Assembly: GCF_041435435.1 (NCBI RefSeq)
Contig: NZ_CP108494.1
Coordinates: 4,312,501-4,376,500, forward strand
DNA length: 64,000 bases
Source: Streptomyces sp. NBC_01241
GTDB lineage: Bacteria; Actinomycetota; Actinomycetes; Streptomycetales; Streptomycetaceae
Direction: 5' to 3'
Every line of letters starts with the position of its first letter. Position 1 is the stretch's first letter. Position numbers and translations under genes: made by a program. The notes under the pieces are model-generated. The model was not told where the DNA came from. It was given only the letters and a program-made list of their open reading frames with translations, and made no database searches. Below, piece after piece: positions 7,965 through 16,680 of this stretch.

Positions 7965-10691
7965 ATGAGCGAGCACCGTCGCAAATCGCCCCAACCGCAA
8001 GGTGGCGGGCGGGCAGCGGCCAGACGAGCCGCCCAGCAGTCCTCCGGACGCCGAGCCGCCCCGTCACGCGGAGTAAGTTCCGAGTCACCGTCCGAGTCGC
8101 CCTCCGGTTCGCGGGGCGGGGACAGCCCGTACGGCGGGCGTGCGGCGGCCAGACGGGCCGCCCAGCGCGGCGGCCGTGACGGCGGCGGTGGTGGAGGTGG
8201 CGGTCGTCGTCGCGGTGGTGGCGGTGACAGCGGATACGAGGGCCCGGGACGGGGGCGTGGCCGCGGTGGCCAGGGTCCCGTCAAGAAGCGCTTCATCGAC
8301 TACCCGCGCGCCGGGAAGTACGGCGCGCGGCGCTGGGTGCCGTCCTGGAAGCTCGTCTCCAGCCTTTGCATCGGCTTCCTCGGCCTGCTCATGGGCCTGG
8401 CCGGCATCGCGTACGCGATGGTCACCACGCCCAAGGTGAACGAAACCGCGAAAGCGCAGAACAACGTCTATTTCTGGGACAACGGCAAGCAGATGGTCGC
8501 CACGGGCGGTGAGGTCAACCGTCAGATCATCGGGTACGCGCAGATCCCTGAAGCCATGCGGAACGCGGTCATCTCGGCCGAGAACAAGTCCTTCGAGCAC
8601 GACAGGGGCATCGACCCCATGGGCATCGCCCGTGCTCTGTACAACATGGCGACCGGCGGCCAGACCCAGGGTGGATCGACGATCACCCAGCAGTACGTGA
8701 AGAACTCCTACTTGTCCCAGGACCAGACCCTGAGCCGGAAGTTCCAGGAAATCTTCATCACGCTCAAGGTCACCAACGAGAAGGACAAGAACGGGATCAT
8801 CACCGACTACCTCAACATCTCGTACTACGGACGAGGTGCGTGGGGGATCCAGGCGGCGGCCCGTACGTACTACGACAAGGACGCCACAGAACTGAACCCG
8901 AGCGAGTGTGCGTTCCTGGCCACGCTGCTCAAGGGCGCCACCTACTATGATCCGGCGGGCGCTGCCGAGGTCGATTCCAAGCAGGCCACCGCGGCGAAGA
9001 ACACCGTACGGGCCAAGAAGCGGTGGAAGTGGATCCTCGACGAAGAGGTCAAGGACAAGCGCCTCTCGCAGGCGGAGCGCGACAAGTACACCGAGTTCCC
9101 GATGCCCAAGCCGCCGAGGAAGAACGCCCAGCTGGGCGGCCAGACCGGATATTTGGTCGACCTCGCCAAGACGTACGCCATCAGCAACGTCAAGGGCATG
9201 ACGGCGGAAAAGCTCGCCCAGGGCGGCTACGAGATCCACACCACCTTCAACCACAAGAAGGTCGACGAGCTCAACGCCGCGGTCAAGAAGGTCTACGACA
9301 GCAAGATCAAGCCGAAGGAACGTCCCGACACGGACACACACGTCGAGTTCGGCGGCGGGTCGGTGAATCCCAAGACCGGTGCCATCGAGGCGATCTACGG
9401 TGGTCAGGACGCGACCAAGCACTACACCAACAACGCCAACCCCACCGGTGCGCAGGTCGGCTCGACCTTCAAGCCGTTCGTGCTGGCGGCAGCGATGGAG
9501 TACGGCAGACGCGACCCCTTGAAGGGGGAGGACCAGGGTCTGTCGGACCGCGAGAAGGTCTCGCCACTGAGCATCTACAACGCCAACGACAAGTTGAAGA
9601 TCAAGAAGTACAACGGCGAGATCTGGGTCAACGAGAAGGGCAAGGAGTGGCTGCAGACCAACGACGGCCATGAGTCGAGGGGCAACATCACCCTTCGCGA
9701 GGCGATGCAGCACTCCGCCAACTCCCCGTACGTACAACTCGGCATGGACGTCGGCACCGACAAGGTGAAGGACGTCGCCATTGCCGCCGGGCTCAAGGAC
9801 GACGACACCATGGCGGATTCACACGTACCGTCGTTCTCCATCGGTACGTCCTCGGCGAGTGCGATCCGTATGGCCGGTGCGTATGCGACCTTCGCCGCCA
9901 GCGGTCAGCAGCGCGAGCCCTACTCGGTCACCGAGGTGAAGTACAAGGGTGAAGCCATCTACCGGCACAAGGACGTCACCAAGCGCGCTTTCGATGCCAA
10001 TATCGCCGACAACGTCACCGACGTCCTGAAGAACGTCGTCGAGCACGGAACCGGTACCCCCGCGCAGCTTCCCGGCCGCGACGTAGCGGGCAAGACGGGT
10101 ACGACGGACGGCAACAGGTCGGCCTGGTTCGTCGGCTACACCCCGCAGCTGTCGACGGCCATCAGCATGTACCGGCTGGACGACGACGAGAAGAACAAGG
10201 ACCGCGAGTTCGAGAAGATGTACGGCACGGGTGGCGAGAAGCAGATCCACGGTGCCTCGTTCCCGGCCCAGGTCTGGCACGACTACATGGCGGACGCGAT
10301 GAAGGGGCAGCCGATTGTGACGTTCCCGGAGCCGCAGCCGATCGGTGACAAGGTCTACGGCGGCGGTGCGCAGAGCCCCAAGCCCACGCCCACCGCCGTG
10401 GAGTCGCCCTCGCCGTCCGCCTCGCCGTCCGAGTCGCCCTCGATGACCCCGTCCCCGCCCGCTCCCGACCCCAGCGAAACCTGTCGCCCATGGGACAGGA
10501 ACTGCCAGGACAGCAACGGCGGGACCAGTACCGGCGCTGCGAACGGCGGAGACGTCGGCGGTCCCAGCACCGACCCGTCGACGTCCGCCTCCCCACCGGA
10601 CGGCGGAAATGGCAACGGAAATGGCAACGGCAACGGGAACGGCAACGGCAGCGGGAACAATGGCGGGATCTTCGGAGGTCCGGGCGGCTGA
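7965..10691 (+). CDS. Class A penicillin-binding protein (transglycosylase/transpeptidase)
   Basis: A 908-residue bifunctional peptidoglycan synthase. An Arg/Gly-rich cytoplasmic tail (1-120) contains the repeat GRAAARRAAQ twice and precedes one membrane anchor (LVSSLCIGFLGLLMGLAGIA, about 127-146). The GT51 domain follows, with AENKSFEHDRGIDPMGI and GGSTITQQYVKN. The transpeptidase domain shows all three serine motifs: STFK (about 503), SAN (about 583) and KTGTT (about 710). The tail is a Pro/Ser-rich linker ending in an Asn/Gly repeat. It polymerises lipid II and cross-links stem peptides outside the membrane. It heads a run of envelope genes and ends at a strong terminator. Confidence 0.95.
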   Translation: MSEHRRKSPQPQGGGRAAARRAAQQSSGRRAAPSRGVSSESPSESPSGSRGGDSPYGGRAAARRAAQRGGRDGGGGGGGGRRRGGGGDSGYEGPGRGRGRGGQGPVKKRFIDYPRAGKYGARRWVPSWKLVSSLCIGFLGLLMGLAGIAYAMVTTPKVNETAKAQNNVYFWDNGKQMVATGGEVNRQIIGYAQIPEAMRNAVISAENKSFEHDRGIDPMGIARALYNMATGGQTQGGSTITQQYVKNSYLSQDQTLSRKFQEIFITLKVTNEKDKNGIITDYLNISYYGRGAWGIQAAARTYYDKDATELNPSECAFLATLLKGATYYDPAGAAEVDSKQATAAKNTVRAKKRWKWILDEEVKDKRLSQAERDKYTEFPMPKPPRKNAQLGGQTGYLVDLAKTYAISNVKGMTAEKLAQGGYEIHTTFNHKKVDELNAAVKKVYDSKIKPKERPDTDTHVEFGGGSVNPKTGAIEAIYGGQDATKHYTNNANPTGAQVGSTFKPFVLAAAMEYGRRDPLKGEDQGLSDREKVSPLSIYNANDKLKIKKYNGEIWVNEKGKEWLQTNDGHESRGNITLREAMQHSANSPYVQLGMDVGTDKVKDVAIAAGLKDDDTMADSHVPSFSIGTSSASAIRMAGAYATFAASGQQREPYSVTEVKYKGEAIYRHKDVTKRAFDANIADNVTDVLKNVVEHGTGTPAQLPGRDVAGKTGTTDGNRSAWFVGYTPQLSTAISMYRLDDDEKNKDREFEKMYGTGGEKQIHGASFPAQVWHDYMADAMKGQPIVTFPEPQPIGDKVYGGGAQSPKPTPTAVESPSPSASPSESPSMTPSPPAPDPSETCRPWDRNCQDSNGGTSTGAANGGDVGGPSTDPSTSASPPDGGNGNGNGNGNGNGNGSGNNGGIFGGPGG

Positions 10692-10732
10692 CGCCCGTCC
10701 GCCCGCAGAGACCGGCGACCCGGTCCGGTCAT

Positions 10733-10766
10733 GAGGGCCGCCGCACCACACGGTGCGGCGGCCCTC
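10733..10766 (+). terminator. Perfect 15-bp stem-loop after the PBP gene
   Basis: Stem GAGGGCCGCCGCACC with a 4-base loop (ACAC), 42 bp past the PBP stop and before the glycosyltransferase start. Confidence 0.85.
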
Positions 10767-10802
10767 GTCGTTCCCGCTGCCCCGTACGGCAGGATGAGCG
10801 GC

Positions 10803-12296
10803 ATGCCAAGCGCAGAAGAGACGAGTGTGCACGAGGAACGGCCCGTCGTACGGCCCACGCACCAGGACGAGATCGCCGAGGCCGGCAGCGAGCTGATCGG
10901 CGGGCGGTCGGGGCGCTGGACACGGCTCGGCAGCACGGCACTCACGCCCGTGGGCGTCATCGCTCTGGTGGCCCTCGGGATGTTCGTGCTGGGCATGGTG
11001 CAGAAGCTGCCCTGCTACAACTGGGCGTGGTTCAGGGGCGCCGGCTCGCAGTACACGCACGCCTGCTACTCGGACATTCCGCATCTCTACGTGGCACGTG
11101 GCTTCTCCGAGGGCCTCGTACCGTACTTCGACCGGCTGCCCGGCGACATGCAGTACCTGGAGTACCCCGTTCTGACGGGCGTGTTCATGCAGATCGCGTC
11201 CTGGCTGACGCCGGGCGGATCCATTCAGCACCGTGAGCAGATGTACTGGATGGTCAACGCGGGCATGCTGATGATCTGCGCCGTGATCATCGCCGTCTGT
11301 GTTGCCCGTACGCACCGGCGCCGCCCCTGGGACGGGCTGCTCGTCGCCCTCGCGCCGGCCTTCGCGCTCACTGCGACGATCAACTGGGACCTGCTGGCCG
11401 TCGCGCTGACGGCCGCGGCGGTGCTCATGTGGGCCCGGGGACGGGCAGTGGCGTTCGGCATCCTCATCGGGCTCGCCACGGCTGCCAAGCTCTATCCCGT
11501 GCTGCTGCTGGGGCCGCTCTTCGTGCTGTGCTGGCGGGCGGGCAAATGGCGGGAGCTCGGCCTGGCGGCGCTCGGGACGGCGGCGTCCTGGCTGGTGGTG
11601 AACCTGCCCGTGATGGCCTTCGCGCCCGAGGGGTGGAACAAGTTCTACACGTTCAGTGAGGAACGGGGCATCGACTTCGGTTCCTTCTGGCTGATCATCA
11701 CCCAGCGCACCGGCAACACGATCGAAGTCTCGACCGTCAACGACCTGTCGATCCTGCTGATGCTCGTGCTGTGCGCGGCCATCGGCGCGCTGACGCTGAT
11801 GGCGCCGCGCAGGCCGCGCTTCGCACAGCTGGCCTTTCTCGTCGTCGCCGCGTTCATCCTCGTCAACAAGGTCTACTCGCCGCAGTATGTGCTGTGGCTG
11901 ATCCCCCTCGCCGCCCTTGCGAGGCCGCGCTGGCGAGACTTCCTGATCTGGCAGGCGTGCGAGGTCATGTACTTCCTGGGCATCTGGATGTACCTCGCGT
12001 ACACGACGAGCGGGGACAAACACCAGGGGCTCCCCGTGGACGGATACCAGCTGGCGATCATCCTGCATCTGCTGGGCACGCTGTACCTATGCGCCGTCGT
12101 CGTACGCGACATCCTCATGCCGGAGCGGGACGTCGTGCGACGCGACGGGTCGGACGATCCGTCCGGCGGGGTGCTCGACGGCGCTCGGGACGTGTTCGTA
12201 CTGCGGCGGGCGGCGCATCCGCCACGCCATGCCGTGCCCGCCGTGGAGGGGCCGCGGGTGGACTGGGGCGAGGCCCACGGTCCGGTCGCGGACTGA
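10803..12296 (+). CDS. GT87-like (DUF2029) membrane glycosyltransferase
   Basis: A 497-residue polytopic protein with about 10 membrane helices. It resembles actinobacterial mannosyltransferases of the GT-C fold, which use polyprenyl-phosphate sugars outside the membrane. Supporting features are a luminal loop after helix 1 with conserved Tyr/Asp (YFDRLPGDMQYLEYPVLTG), the NWDLLAV segment and GLATAAKLYPVLLLGPL. The start at 10803 has AGGA eight bases upstream; an ATG at 10794 is possible. It follows the PBP terminator, so it has its own promoter or depends on leakage. The acceptor (arabinogalactan, lipoglycan or another glycan) is not evident. Confidence 0.82.
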   Translation: MPSAEETSVHEERPVVRPTHQDEIAEAGSELIGGRSGRWTRLGSTALTPVGVIALVALGMFVLGMVQKLPCYNWAWFRGAGSQYTHACYSDIPHLYVARGFSEGLVPYFDRLPGDMQYLEYPVLTGVFMQIASWLTPGGSIQHREQMYWMVNAGMLMICAVIIAVCVARTHRRRPWDGLLVALAPAFALTATINWDLLAVALTAAAVLMWARGRAVAFGILIGLATAAKLYPVLLLGPLFVLCWRAGKWRELGLAALGTAASWLVVNLPVMAFAPEGWNKFYTFSEERGIDFGSFWLIITQRTGNTIEVSTVNDLSILLMLVLCAAIGALTLMAPRRPRFAQLAFLVVAAFILVNKVYSPQYVLWLIPLAALARPRWRDFLIWQACEVMYFLGIWMYLAYTTSGDKHQGLPVDGYQLAIILHLLGTLYLCAVVVRDILMPERDVVRRDGSDDPSGGVLDGARDVFVLRRAAHPPRHAVPAVEGPRVDWGEAHGPVAD

Positions 12297-12299
12297 GAC

Positions 12300-12331
12300 G
12301 GGGCGCTCTCCGGAGTCCCGGACAGCGCCCC
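12300..12331. terminator. Shared terminator between convergent genes
   Basis: Outer stem GGGGCGCT/AGCGCCCC with an inner TCCGG/CCGGA stem, lying in the 57-bp gap between the glycosyltransferase and the alanine-racemase-like gene. Confidence 0.7.
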
Positions 12332-12353
12332 TGCATGATCCGAACGAGCGGCC

Positions 12354-13385
12354 TTAGCGGTCGACGAGGCGGTCGAACTGGGTGGTCGTGTGGCGCAGGT
12401 GGGCCACCAGCTCGTCGCCCACCTTCGGTTCCTGCGCGTCCGAGGGAACGAACAGGATCGACACCTGCATGTGCGGCGGTTCGGCGAACCAGCGCTGCTT
12501 GCCCGCCCAGACGAACGGGGACAGGTTGCGGTTGACGGTGGCCAGGCCCGCGCGGGCGACACCCTTGGCGCGCGGCATCACGCCGTGCAGGGCCTTCGGG
12601 GCCTCCAGGCCCACACCGTGCGACGTCCCGCCCGCGACGACCACCAGCCAGCCGTCCGAGGCGGCCTTCTGCTGGCGGTAGCCGAAACGGTCGCCCTTGA
12701 CGACGCGTGTGACGTCCAGAACGGCGCCGCGGTACTCCGTCGCCTCGTGGTCGCCGAGCCACAGCCGGGTACCGATGCGGGCGCGGAAACGGGTCTGCGG
12801 GAACTGCTGCTGGAGCCGGCCCAGCTCCTCGGCGCGCAGATGGCTGACGAACATGGTGTGCAGCGGCAGCCGGGCCGCGCGCAGCCGGTCCATCCAGCCG
12901 ATGACCTCCTCGACCGCGTCCGAGCCGTCCGTACGGTCCAGCGGCAGATGGAGGGCGAAGCCTTCGAGGCGTACGTCCTCGATGGCGGCGTGCAGCTGCC
13001 CCAGTTCCTCCTCCTTGACCCCGTGGCGCTTCATCGAGCTCATGCACTCGATGACGACCCGCGCGCCCACCAGGGCGTGCACACCGTCCACGGAGGAGAC
13101 GGACCGGATGACCCGGTCGGGCAGCGGCACCGGCTCCTCGCCCCGGCGGAACGGGGTGAGGACCAGCAGATCGCCGCTGAACCAGTCCTTGATGCGGGCC
13201 GCCTCATAGGTGGTGCCGACGGCGAGCATGTCGGAGCCGAAGCGGATGGCCTCGTCGGCGAGGCGCTCGTGACCGAAGCCGTATCCGTTGCCCTTGCAGA
13301 CCGGGACGAGGCCGGGGAACTGGTCGAGGACGGATTTCTGGTGCGCCCGCCAGCGCGCGGTGTCGACGTAGAGGGAGAGCGCCAT
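12354..13385 (-). CDS. Alanine racemase-like PLP-dependent protein
   Basis: A 343-residue protein with the fold-type III PLP barrel at the N-terminus. VPVCKGNGYGFGHERLADE (about residues 30-48) matches the PLP-lysine motif of alanine racemases and related amino-acid racemases, followed by MLAVGTTYEAARIK. RIGTRLWLGDHEA lies where racemases have their C-terminal beta-domain. The start ATG begins MALSLYVDTARW. It lies 104 bp downstream of the FemX-type gene on the same strand, a pairing that suggests supply or handling of an amino acid for peptidoglycan. Substrate specificity is not shown; it may be an amino-acid racemase other than Alr. Confidence 0.8.
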   Translation of the reverse strand: MALSLYVDTARWRAHQKSVLDQFPGLVPVCKGNGYGFGHERLADEAIRFGSDMLAVGTTYEAARIKDWFSGDLLVLTPFRRGEEPVPLPDRVIRSVSSVDGVHALVGARVVIECMSSMKRHGVKEEELGQLHAAIEDVRLEGFALHLPLDRTDGSDAVEEVIGWMDRLRAARLPLHTMFVSHLRAEELGRLQQQFPQTRFRARIGTRLWLGDHEATEYRGAVLDVTRVVKGDRFGYRQQKAASDGWLVVVAGGTSHGVGLEAPKALHGVMPRAKGVARAGLATVNRNLSPFVWAGKQRWFAEPPHMQVSILFVPSDAQEPKVGDELVAHLRHTTTQFDRLVDR

Positions 13386-13489
13386 GGCCGGTCCGGAACC
13401 CTTCTGGTGGCTGCGGTGTGTGGGAGGTGTACGGAGTCGAAGTCCCATTGAAACCAATGAAGCAGGTTTCGTCAGTGGGACGACGCGTA

Positions 13490-14608
13490 TCAGCGGCGCG
13501 ACATGTAGATGTCGAGCGCCTTGTGCAGCAGCTTGTTGAGCGGGAAGTCCCACTCGCCGAGGTACTCGGCAGCCTGCCCGCCGGTGCCGACCTTGAACTG
13601 GATCAGGCCGAAAAGGTGGTCGGTCTCGTCGAGTGAGTCGGAGATGCCGCGCAGGTCGTAGACGGTGGCCCCCATGGCGTACGCGTCGCGCAGCATCCGC
13701 CACTGCATCGCGTTCGAGGGCCTGACCTCGCGCTTGTGGTTGGCGGACGCGCCGTACGAGTACCAGACGTGCCCACCGACGATCAGCATGGTCGCGGCCG
13801 CGACGTTCTCGTCCTCGTGCCGGGCGAAGTACAGCCGCATCCGGTTGGGGTCCTCGTTGTTGAGGGCCGTCCACATGCGTTCGAAGTAGCCCAGCGGACG
13901 CGGCCGGAAGTGGTCGCGTTCCGCCGTGATCTCGTACAGCCGCTGCCACTCGGCGAGCTCCGCGTAGCTGCCCTGGACGACCTCGACGCCGGCCTTCTCG
14001 GCCTTCTTGATGTTGCGTCGCCACAGCTGGTTGAAGCCCTTGTGGACGTCTTCGAGCGACCGGTTCGCCAGCGGTACCTGGAAGACGTAGCGGGGCTGTA
14101 CGTCACCGAAACCGGCGCCGCCGTCCTCGCCCTGCTGCCAGCCCATCTTCCGCAGCCGGTCCGCGACTTCGAAGGCACGCGGCTCGATGTGGGTGGCCTC
14201 TACGTCGCGCAGCCGCTTCACGTCCGGGTCCTGGATGCCCGACTTGATGGCGGCCGCGTCCCAGCGACGGATGATGACCGGCGGGCCCATCTTCACGGAG
14301 AAGGCGCCCTGCTGCTTGAGATGCGCCAGCATCGGCTGCAGCCAGTCGCTCAGGTTCGGGGCGTACCAGTTGATGACCGGGCCCTCGGGCAGATAGGCCA
14401 GATAGCGCTTGATCTTGGGCAACTGCCGGTAGAGCACCAGGCCGGCGCCAACGAGCTGTCCGTTCTTGTCGAACCAGCCCAGGCTCTCCGAGCGCCACTC
14501 GGCCTTCACGTCCGCCCATGCCGGAACCTGCATGTGACTCGCCGCAGGCAGATTCTGGATGTAAGCCAGATGCTGCTCTCGGCTGATGGTCCTCAGGGTC
14601 AGGCTCAT
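13490..14608 (-). CDS. femX: FemX-type aminoacyltransferase (peptidoglycan branch ligase)
   Basis: A 372-residue member of the FemABX family, two GNAT-fold domains that transfer an amino acid from aminoacyl-tRNA to the stem-peptide lysine or diaminopimelate of peptidoglycan precursors. Streptomyces has a single glycine branch on LL-diaminopimelate made by FemX. Visible family segments are ASHMQVPAWADVKAEW at the N-terminus, NQLWRRNIKKAEKAGVEV (about 180) with adjacent basic residues, and ATVYDLRGISDSLDETDHLFGLIQFK near the C-terminus. The last is the classic Fem signature with a conserved phenylalanine and lysine. It belongs to the envelope gene block and probably forms an operon with the downstream racemase-like gene. 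The van-cluster paralogue VanK is the main alternative, but no van genes are nearby. Confidence 0.9.
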   Translation of the reverse strand: MSLTLRTISREQHLAYIQNLPAASHMQVPAWADVKAEWRSESLGWFDKNGQLVGAGLVLYRQLPKIKRYLAYLPEGPVINWYAPNLSDWLQPMLAHLKQQGAFSVKMGPPVIIRRWDAAAIKSGIQDPDVKRLRDVEATHIEPRAFEVADRLRKMGWQQGEDGGAGFGDVQPRYVFQVPLANRSLEDVHKGFNQLWRRNIKKAEKAGVEVVQGSYAELAEWQRLYEITAERDHFRPRPLGYFERMWTALNNEDPNRMRLYFARHEDENVAAATMLIVGGHVWYSYGASANHKREVRPSNAMQWRMLRDAYAMGATVYDLRGISDSLDETDHLFGLIQFKVGTGGQAAEYLGEWDFPLNKLLHKALDIYMSRR

Positions 14609-14705
14609 GCGGGGCGCTCCTCGGCAGGTGTGTCCCCATCGGTCAGGGGCTCCGGCTCTCGCGCCGAAGCCTACTGTGACCGGGGAGCGCCCCGTCTGGC
14701 CCTAT

Positions 14706-14756
14706 GGGGCCTTGCCGGTCCGGCCTGGACGGGAAGGGACGGACAGGCAAGGCCCC
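14706..14756 (-). terminator. Inverted repeat downstream of the small membrane-protein gene
   Basis: Arms GGGGCCTTGCC and GGCAAGGCCCC, exact complements separated by 29 bp, lie 60 bp beyond the stop of the gene at 14816-15136. The rest of the 207-bp gap up to femX holds nothing I recognise. Confidence 0.6.
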
Positions 14757-14815
14757 GTCCCTTCCGGGCGCCGGGCCTCGCGGTACCGGCTGTATCCGGT
14801 TGTGTCCGTCTCGGA

Positions 14816-15136
14816 TCAACCCACCACGCCGCCGAAGAGGCCGCCGTGGGCCATGCCCAGGAAGAACCCGATGGCGGACGCGCCCATGCCGATGATCAGG
14901 GGGAACCGTTCCCGTGTGGTCACCGAGATGTACTGCCCGTACGCACCCGTCAGGATTCCGACGAGTCCGGCCCACGAACTGACCAGATGCAGGTTGTGGA
15001 ACATCGCCGTCACGAAGGCGAGCGCCCCGAGGAGAAGCGTCACCGCGACCAGGATTGTCTGGAGCGGATGGGGCCTGCCGTCCGTGGCGAGAAGAGAAAC
15101 CCGGGGACGGGGACGGGATCGTGTGACCTGTGCCAT
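14816..15136 (-). CDS. Small membrane protein, three helices
   Basis: A 106-residue protein with a basic N-terminal tail (MAQVTRSRPRPRVSLL) and three hydrophobic segments (about 28-48, 52-72 and 82-104), the last glycine-rich (GASAIGFFLGMAHGGLFGG). The ATG at 15136 has an excellent AGGAGGTCTCC ribosome site; a longer frame upstream is discounted for that reason. It is divergent from rpsF and is found at this place in Streptomyces genomes generally. No function can be assigned. Confidence 0.8.
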   Translation of the reverse strand: MAQVTRSRPRPRVSLLATDGRPHPLQTILVAVTLLLGALAFVTAMFHNLHLVSSWAGLVGILTGAYGQYISVTTRERFPLIIGMGASAIGFFLGMAHGGLFGGVVG

Positions 15137-15414
15137 GGAGACCTCCTGGGCCGGAAGGTGGCGCGATGTGGCGCCACTCACACCCGATGTGTCCAGATTG
15201 CGTCTCTTGGGCACCGGATTTCAACCGGAAGCCGGTGTGCGGGTACTCTGTATGGTCTGCACCGGTGTCTGCCCAGGCCAGCATGTCAGCCCCCTCTCGA
15301 TGGAGGGTGTTGTCAGTGGCGGCTGTTTTACTCGGAGACATCGATGCTTACGCATCACGACCCTCCTGCCACGGAACGACCGTGGCCGCTGAGTCCAAAG
15401 GAGGTGGGTTCCAC
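15137..15414 (+). promoter_or_regulatory. rpsF operon leader with a candidate S6:S18 hairpin
   Basis: A 278-bp gap between divergent genes. A hairpin with stem GCCACGG/CCGTGGC and loop AACGA (15368-15386) sits 14 bp ahead of the AAAGGAGGT ribosome site of rpsF, where bacterial rpsF messages carry an S6:S18-binding autoregulatory structure. Whether the required CCG bulge forms needs folding. TTCAAC (15220) and TACTCT (15244), 18 bp apart, are a weak promoter candidate. Confidence 0.45.
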
Positions 15415-15705
15415 ATGCGTCACTACGAGGTGATGGTCATCCTCGACCCCGATCTCGAGGAGCGCGCTGTCTCCCCGCTGATCGAGAACTTCCTCTCCGT
15501 CGTCCGTGAGGGCAACGGAAAGGTTGAGAAGGTCGACACCTGGGGCCGTCGTCGTCTCGCTTACGAGATCAAGAAGAAGCCCGAGGGCATCTACTCGGTC
15601 ATCGACCTGCAGGCCGAGCCTGCGGTCGTCAAGGAGCTCGACCGCCAGATGAACCTGAACGAGTCGGTCCTCCGGACCAAGGTCCTCCGTCCCGAGATCC
15701 ACTGA
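15415..15705 (+). CDS. rpsF: 30S ribosomal protein S6
   Basis: A 96-residue bS6 beginning MRHYEVMVILDPDLEER, with the conserved GRRRLAYEIKKKPEGIY segment and the C-terminal NESVLRTKVLRPEIH. The start is fixed by AAAGGAGGT eight bases upstream. S6 pairs with S18 on the 30S platform. It is the first gene of the rpsF-ssb-rpsR-rplI operon. An in-frame upstream extension exists but lacks family similarity. Confidence 0.98.
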   Translation: MRHYEVMVILDPDLEERAVSPLIENFLSVVREGNGKVEKVDTWGRRRLAYEIKKKPEGIYSVIDLQAEPAVVKELDRQMNLNESVLRTKVLRPEIH

Positions 15706-15779
15706 GCATCTAGCTCAGCGGTCATCGGGTTCGAGTAGCAGCAAGCAGCCAGAAGCAATCCCCGCCGAGAGGTTCACCC

Positions 15780-16382
15780 ATGGCAGGCGAGACCGTCATC
15801 ACGGTCGTCGGCAATCTCGTCGACGACCCCGAGCTGCGCTTCACCCCGTCCGGTGCGGCGGTCGCGAAGTTCCGTGTCGCGTCCACTCCCCGCATCTTCG
15901 ACCGGCAGACCAATGAGTGGAAGGACGGCGAAGGCCTGTTCCTCACCTGCTCGGTCTGGCGGCAGGCGGCGGAGAACGTCGCCGAGTCGCTCCAGCGAGG
16001 CATGCGCGTTGTCGTGCAGGGCCGGTTGAAGCAGCGGTCCTACGAGGACCGCGAGGGCGTCAAGCGCACGGTCTACGAGCTGGATGTCGAGGAAGTCGGC
16101 CCCAGCCTCAAGAACGCCACGGCCAAGGTCACCAAGACCACCGGTCGCGGTGGTCAGGGCGGCCAGGGTGGATACGGCGGTGGCCAGCAGGGCGGCGGCA
16201 ACTGGGGCGGCGGTCCCGGTGGCGGTGGCCAGCAGGGTGGCGGCGGCGCTCCCGCCGACGACCCGTGGGCCACGAGCGCGCCGTCCGGCGGTCAGCAGGG
16301 CGGGGGCCAGCAAGGTGGAGCCGGTTGGGGCGGAAGCTCCGGCGGTTCCGGCGGCGGCTACTCGGACGAGCCTCCCTTCTAG
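15780..16382 (+). CDS. ssb: Single-stranded DNA-binding protein
   Basis: A 200-residue SSB. The OB-fold occupies residues 1-115 (MAGETVITVVGNLVDDPELR ... FLTCSVWRQAAENVAESL ... GRLKQRSYEDREG). A glycine/glutamine-rich linker (about 120-190) follows, ending in the acidic tip SDEPPF that recruits replication and repair partners. It binds ssDNA as a tetramer. It lies between rpsF and rpsR as in most actinobacteria, coupling its supply to ribosomal protein synthesis. Streptomyces often also has a second, shorter SSB elsewhere; the long glycine-rich linker and this operon mark this one as the main SSB. Confidence 0.97.
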   Translation: MAGETVITVVGNLVDDPELRFTPSGAAVAKFRVASTPRIFDRQTNEWKDGEGLFLTCSVWRQAAENVAESLQRGMRVVVQGRLKQRSYEDREGVKRTVYELDVEEVGPSLKNATAKVTKTTGRGGQGGQGGYGGGQQGGGNWGGGPGGGGQQGGGGAPADDPWATSAPSGGQQGGGQQGGAGWGGSSGGSGGGYSDEPPF

Positions 16383-16425
16383 GGCGGCTCGTACCCCCAC
16401 TTCTTGATCACACAGGAGAAACACC

Positions 16426-16662
16426 ATGGCGAAGCCGCCTGTGCGCAAGCCTAAGAAGAAGGTCTGCGCGTTCTGCAAGGACAAGACCCAGTACGTGGAC
16501 TACAAGGACACGAACATGCTGCGGAAGTTCATTTCCGACCGCGGCAAGATCCGTGCCCGCCGCGTGACCGGCAACTGCACGCAGCACCAGCGTGACGTCG
16601 CCACGGCAGTCAAGAACAGCCGTGAGATGGCGCTGCTGCCCTACACGTCCACCGCGCGATAA
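16426..16662 (+). CDS. rpsR: 30S ribosomal protein S18, cysteine-containing form
   Basis: A 78-residue bS18. Its N-terminal CAFC and central GNCTQHQ supply a CxxC plus CxxH set, i.e. the zinc-ribbon (C+) form. Actinobacteria often also have a cysteine-free S18 under Zur control, expressed under zinc starvation. The core KFISDRGKIRARRVTGN is canonical. It is the third gene of the operon, with AGGAGAAACACC ahead of the ATG. Confidence 0.97.
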   Translation: MAKPPVRKPKKKVCAFCKDKTQYVDYKDTNMLRKFISDRGKIRARRVTGNCTQHQRDVATAVKNSREMALLPYTSTAR

Positions 16663-16680
16663 GGGAAGGGTGACCGAATC

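Noticed and set aside
7702..7968. 88-codon frame overlapping the PBP start by 4 bp
   Set aside because: Low third-position GC in its first half, no recognisable protein; kept only as leader region.
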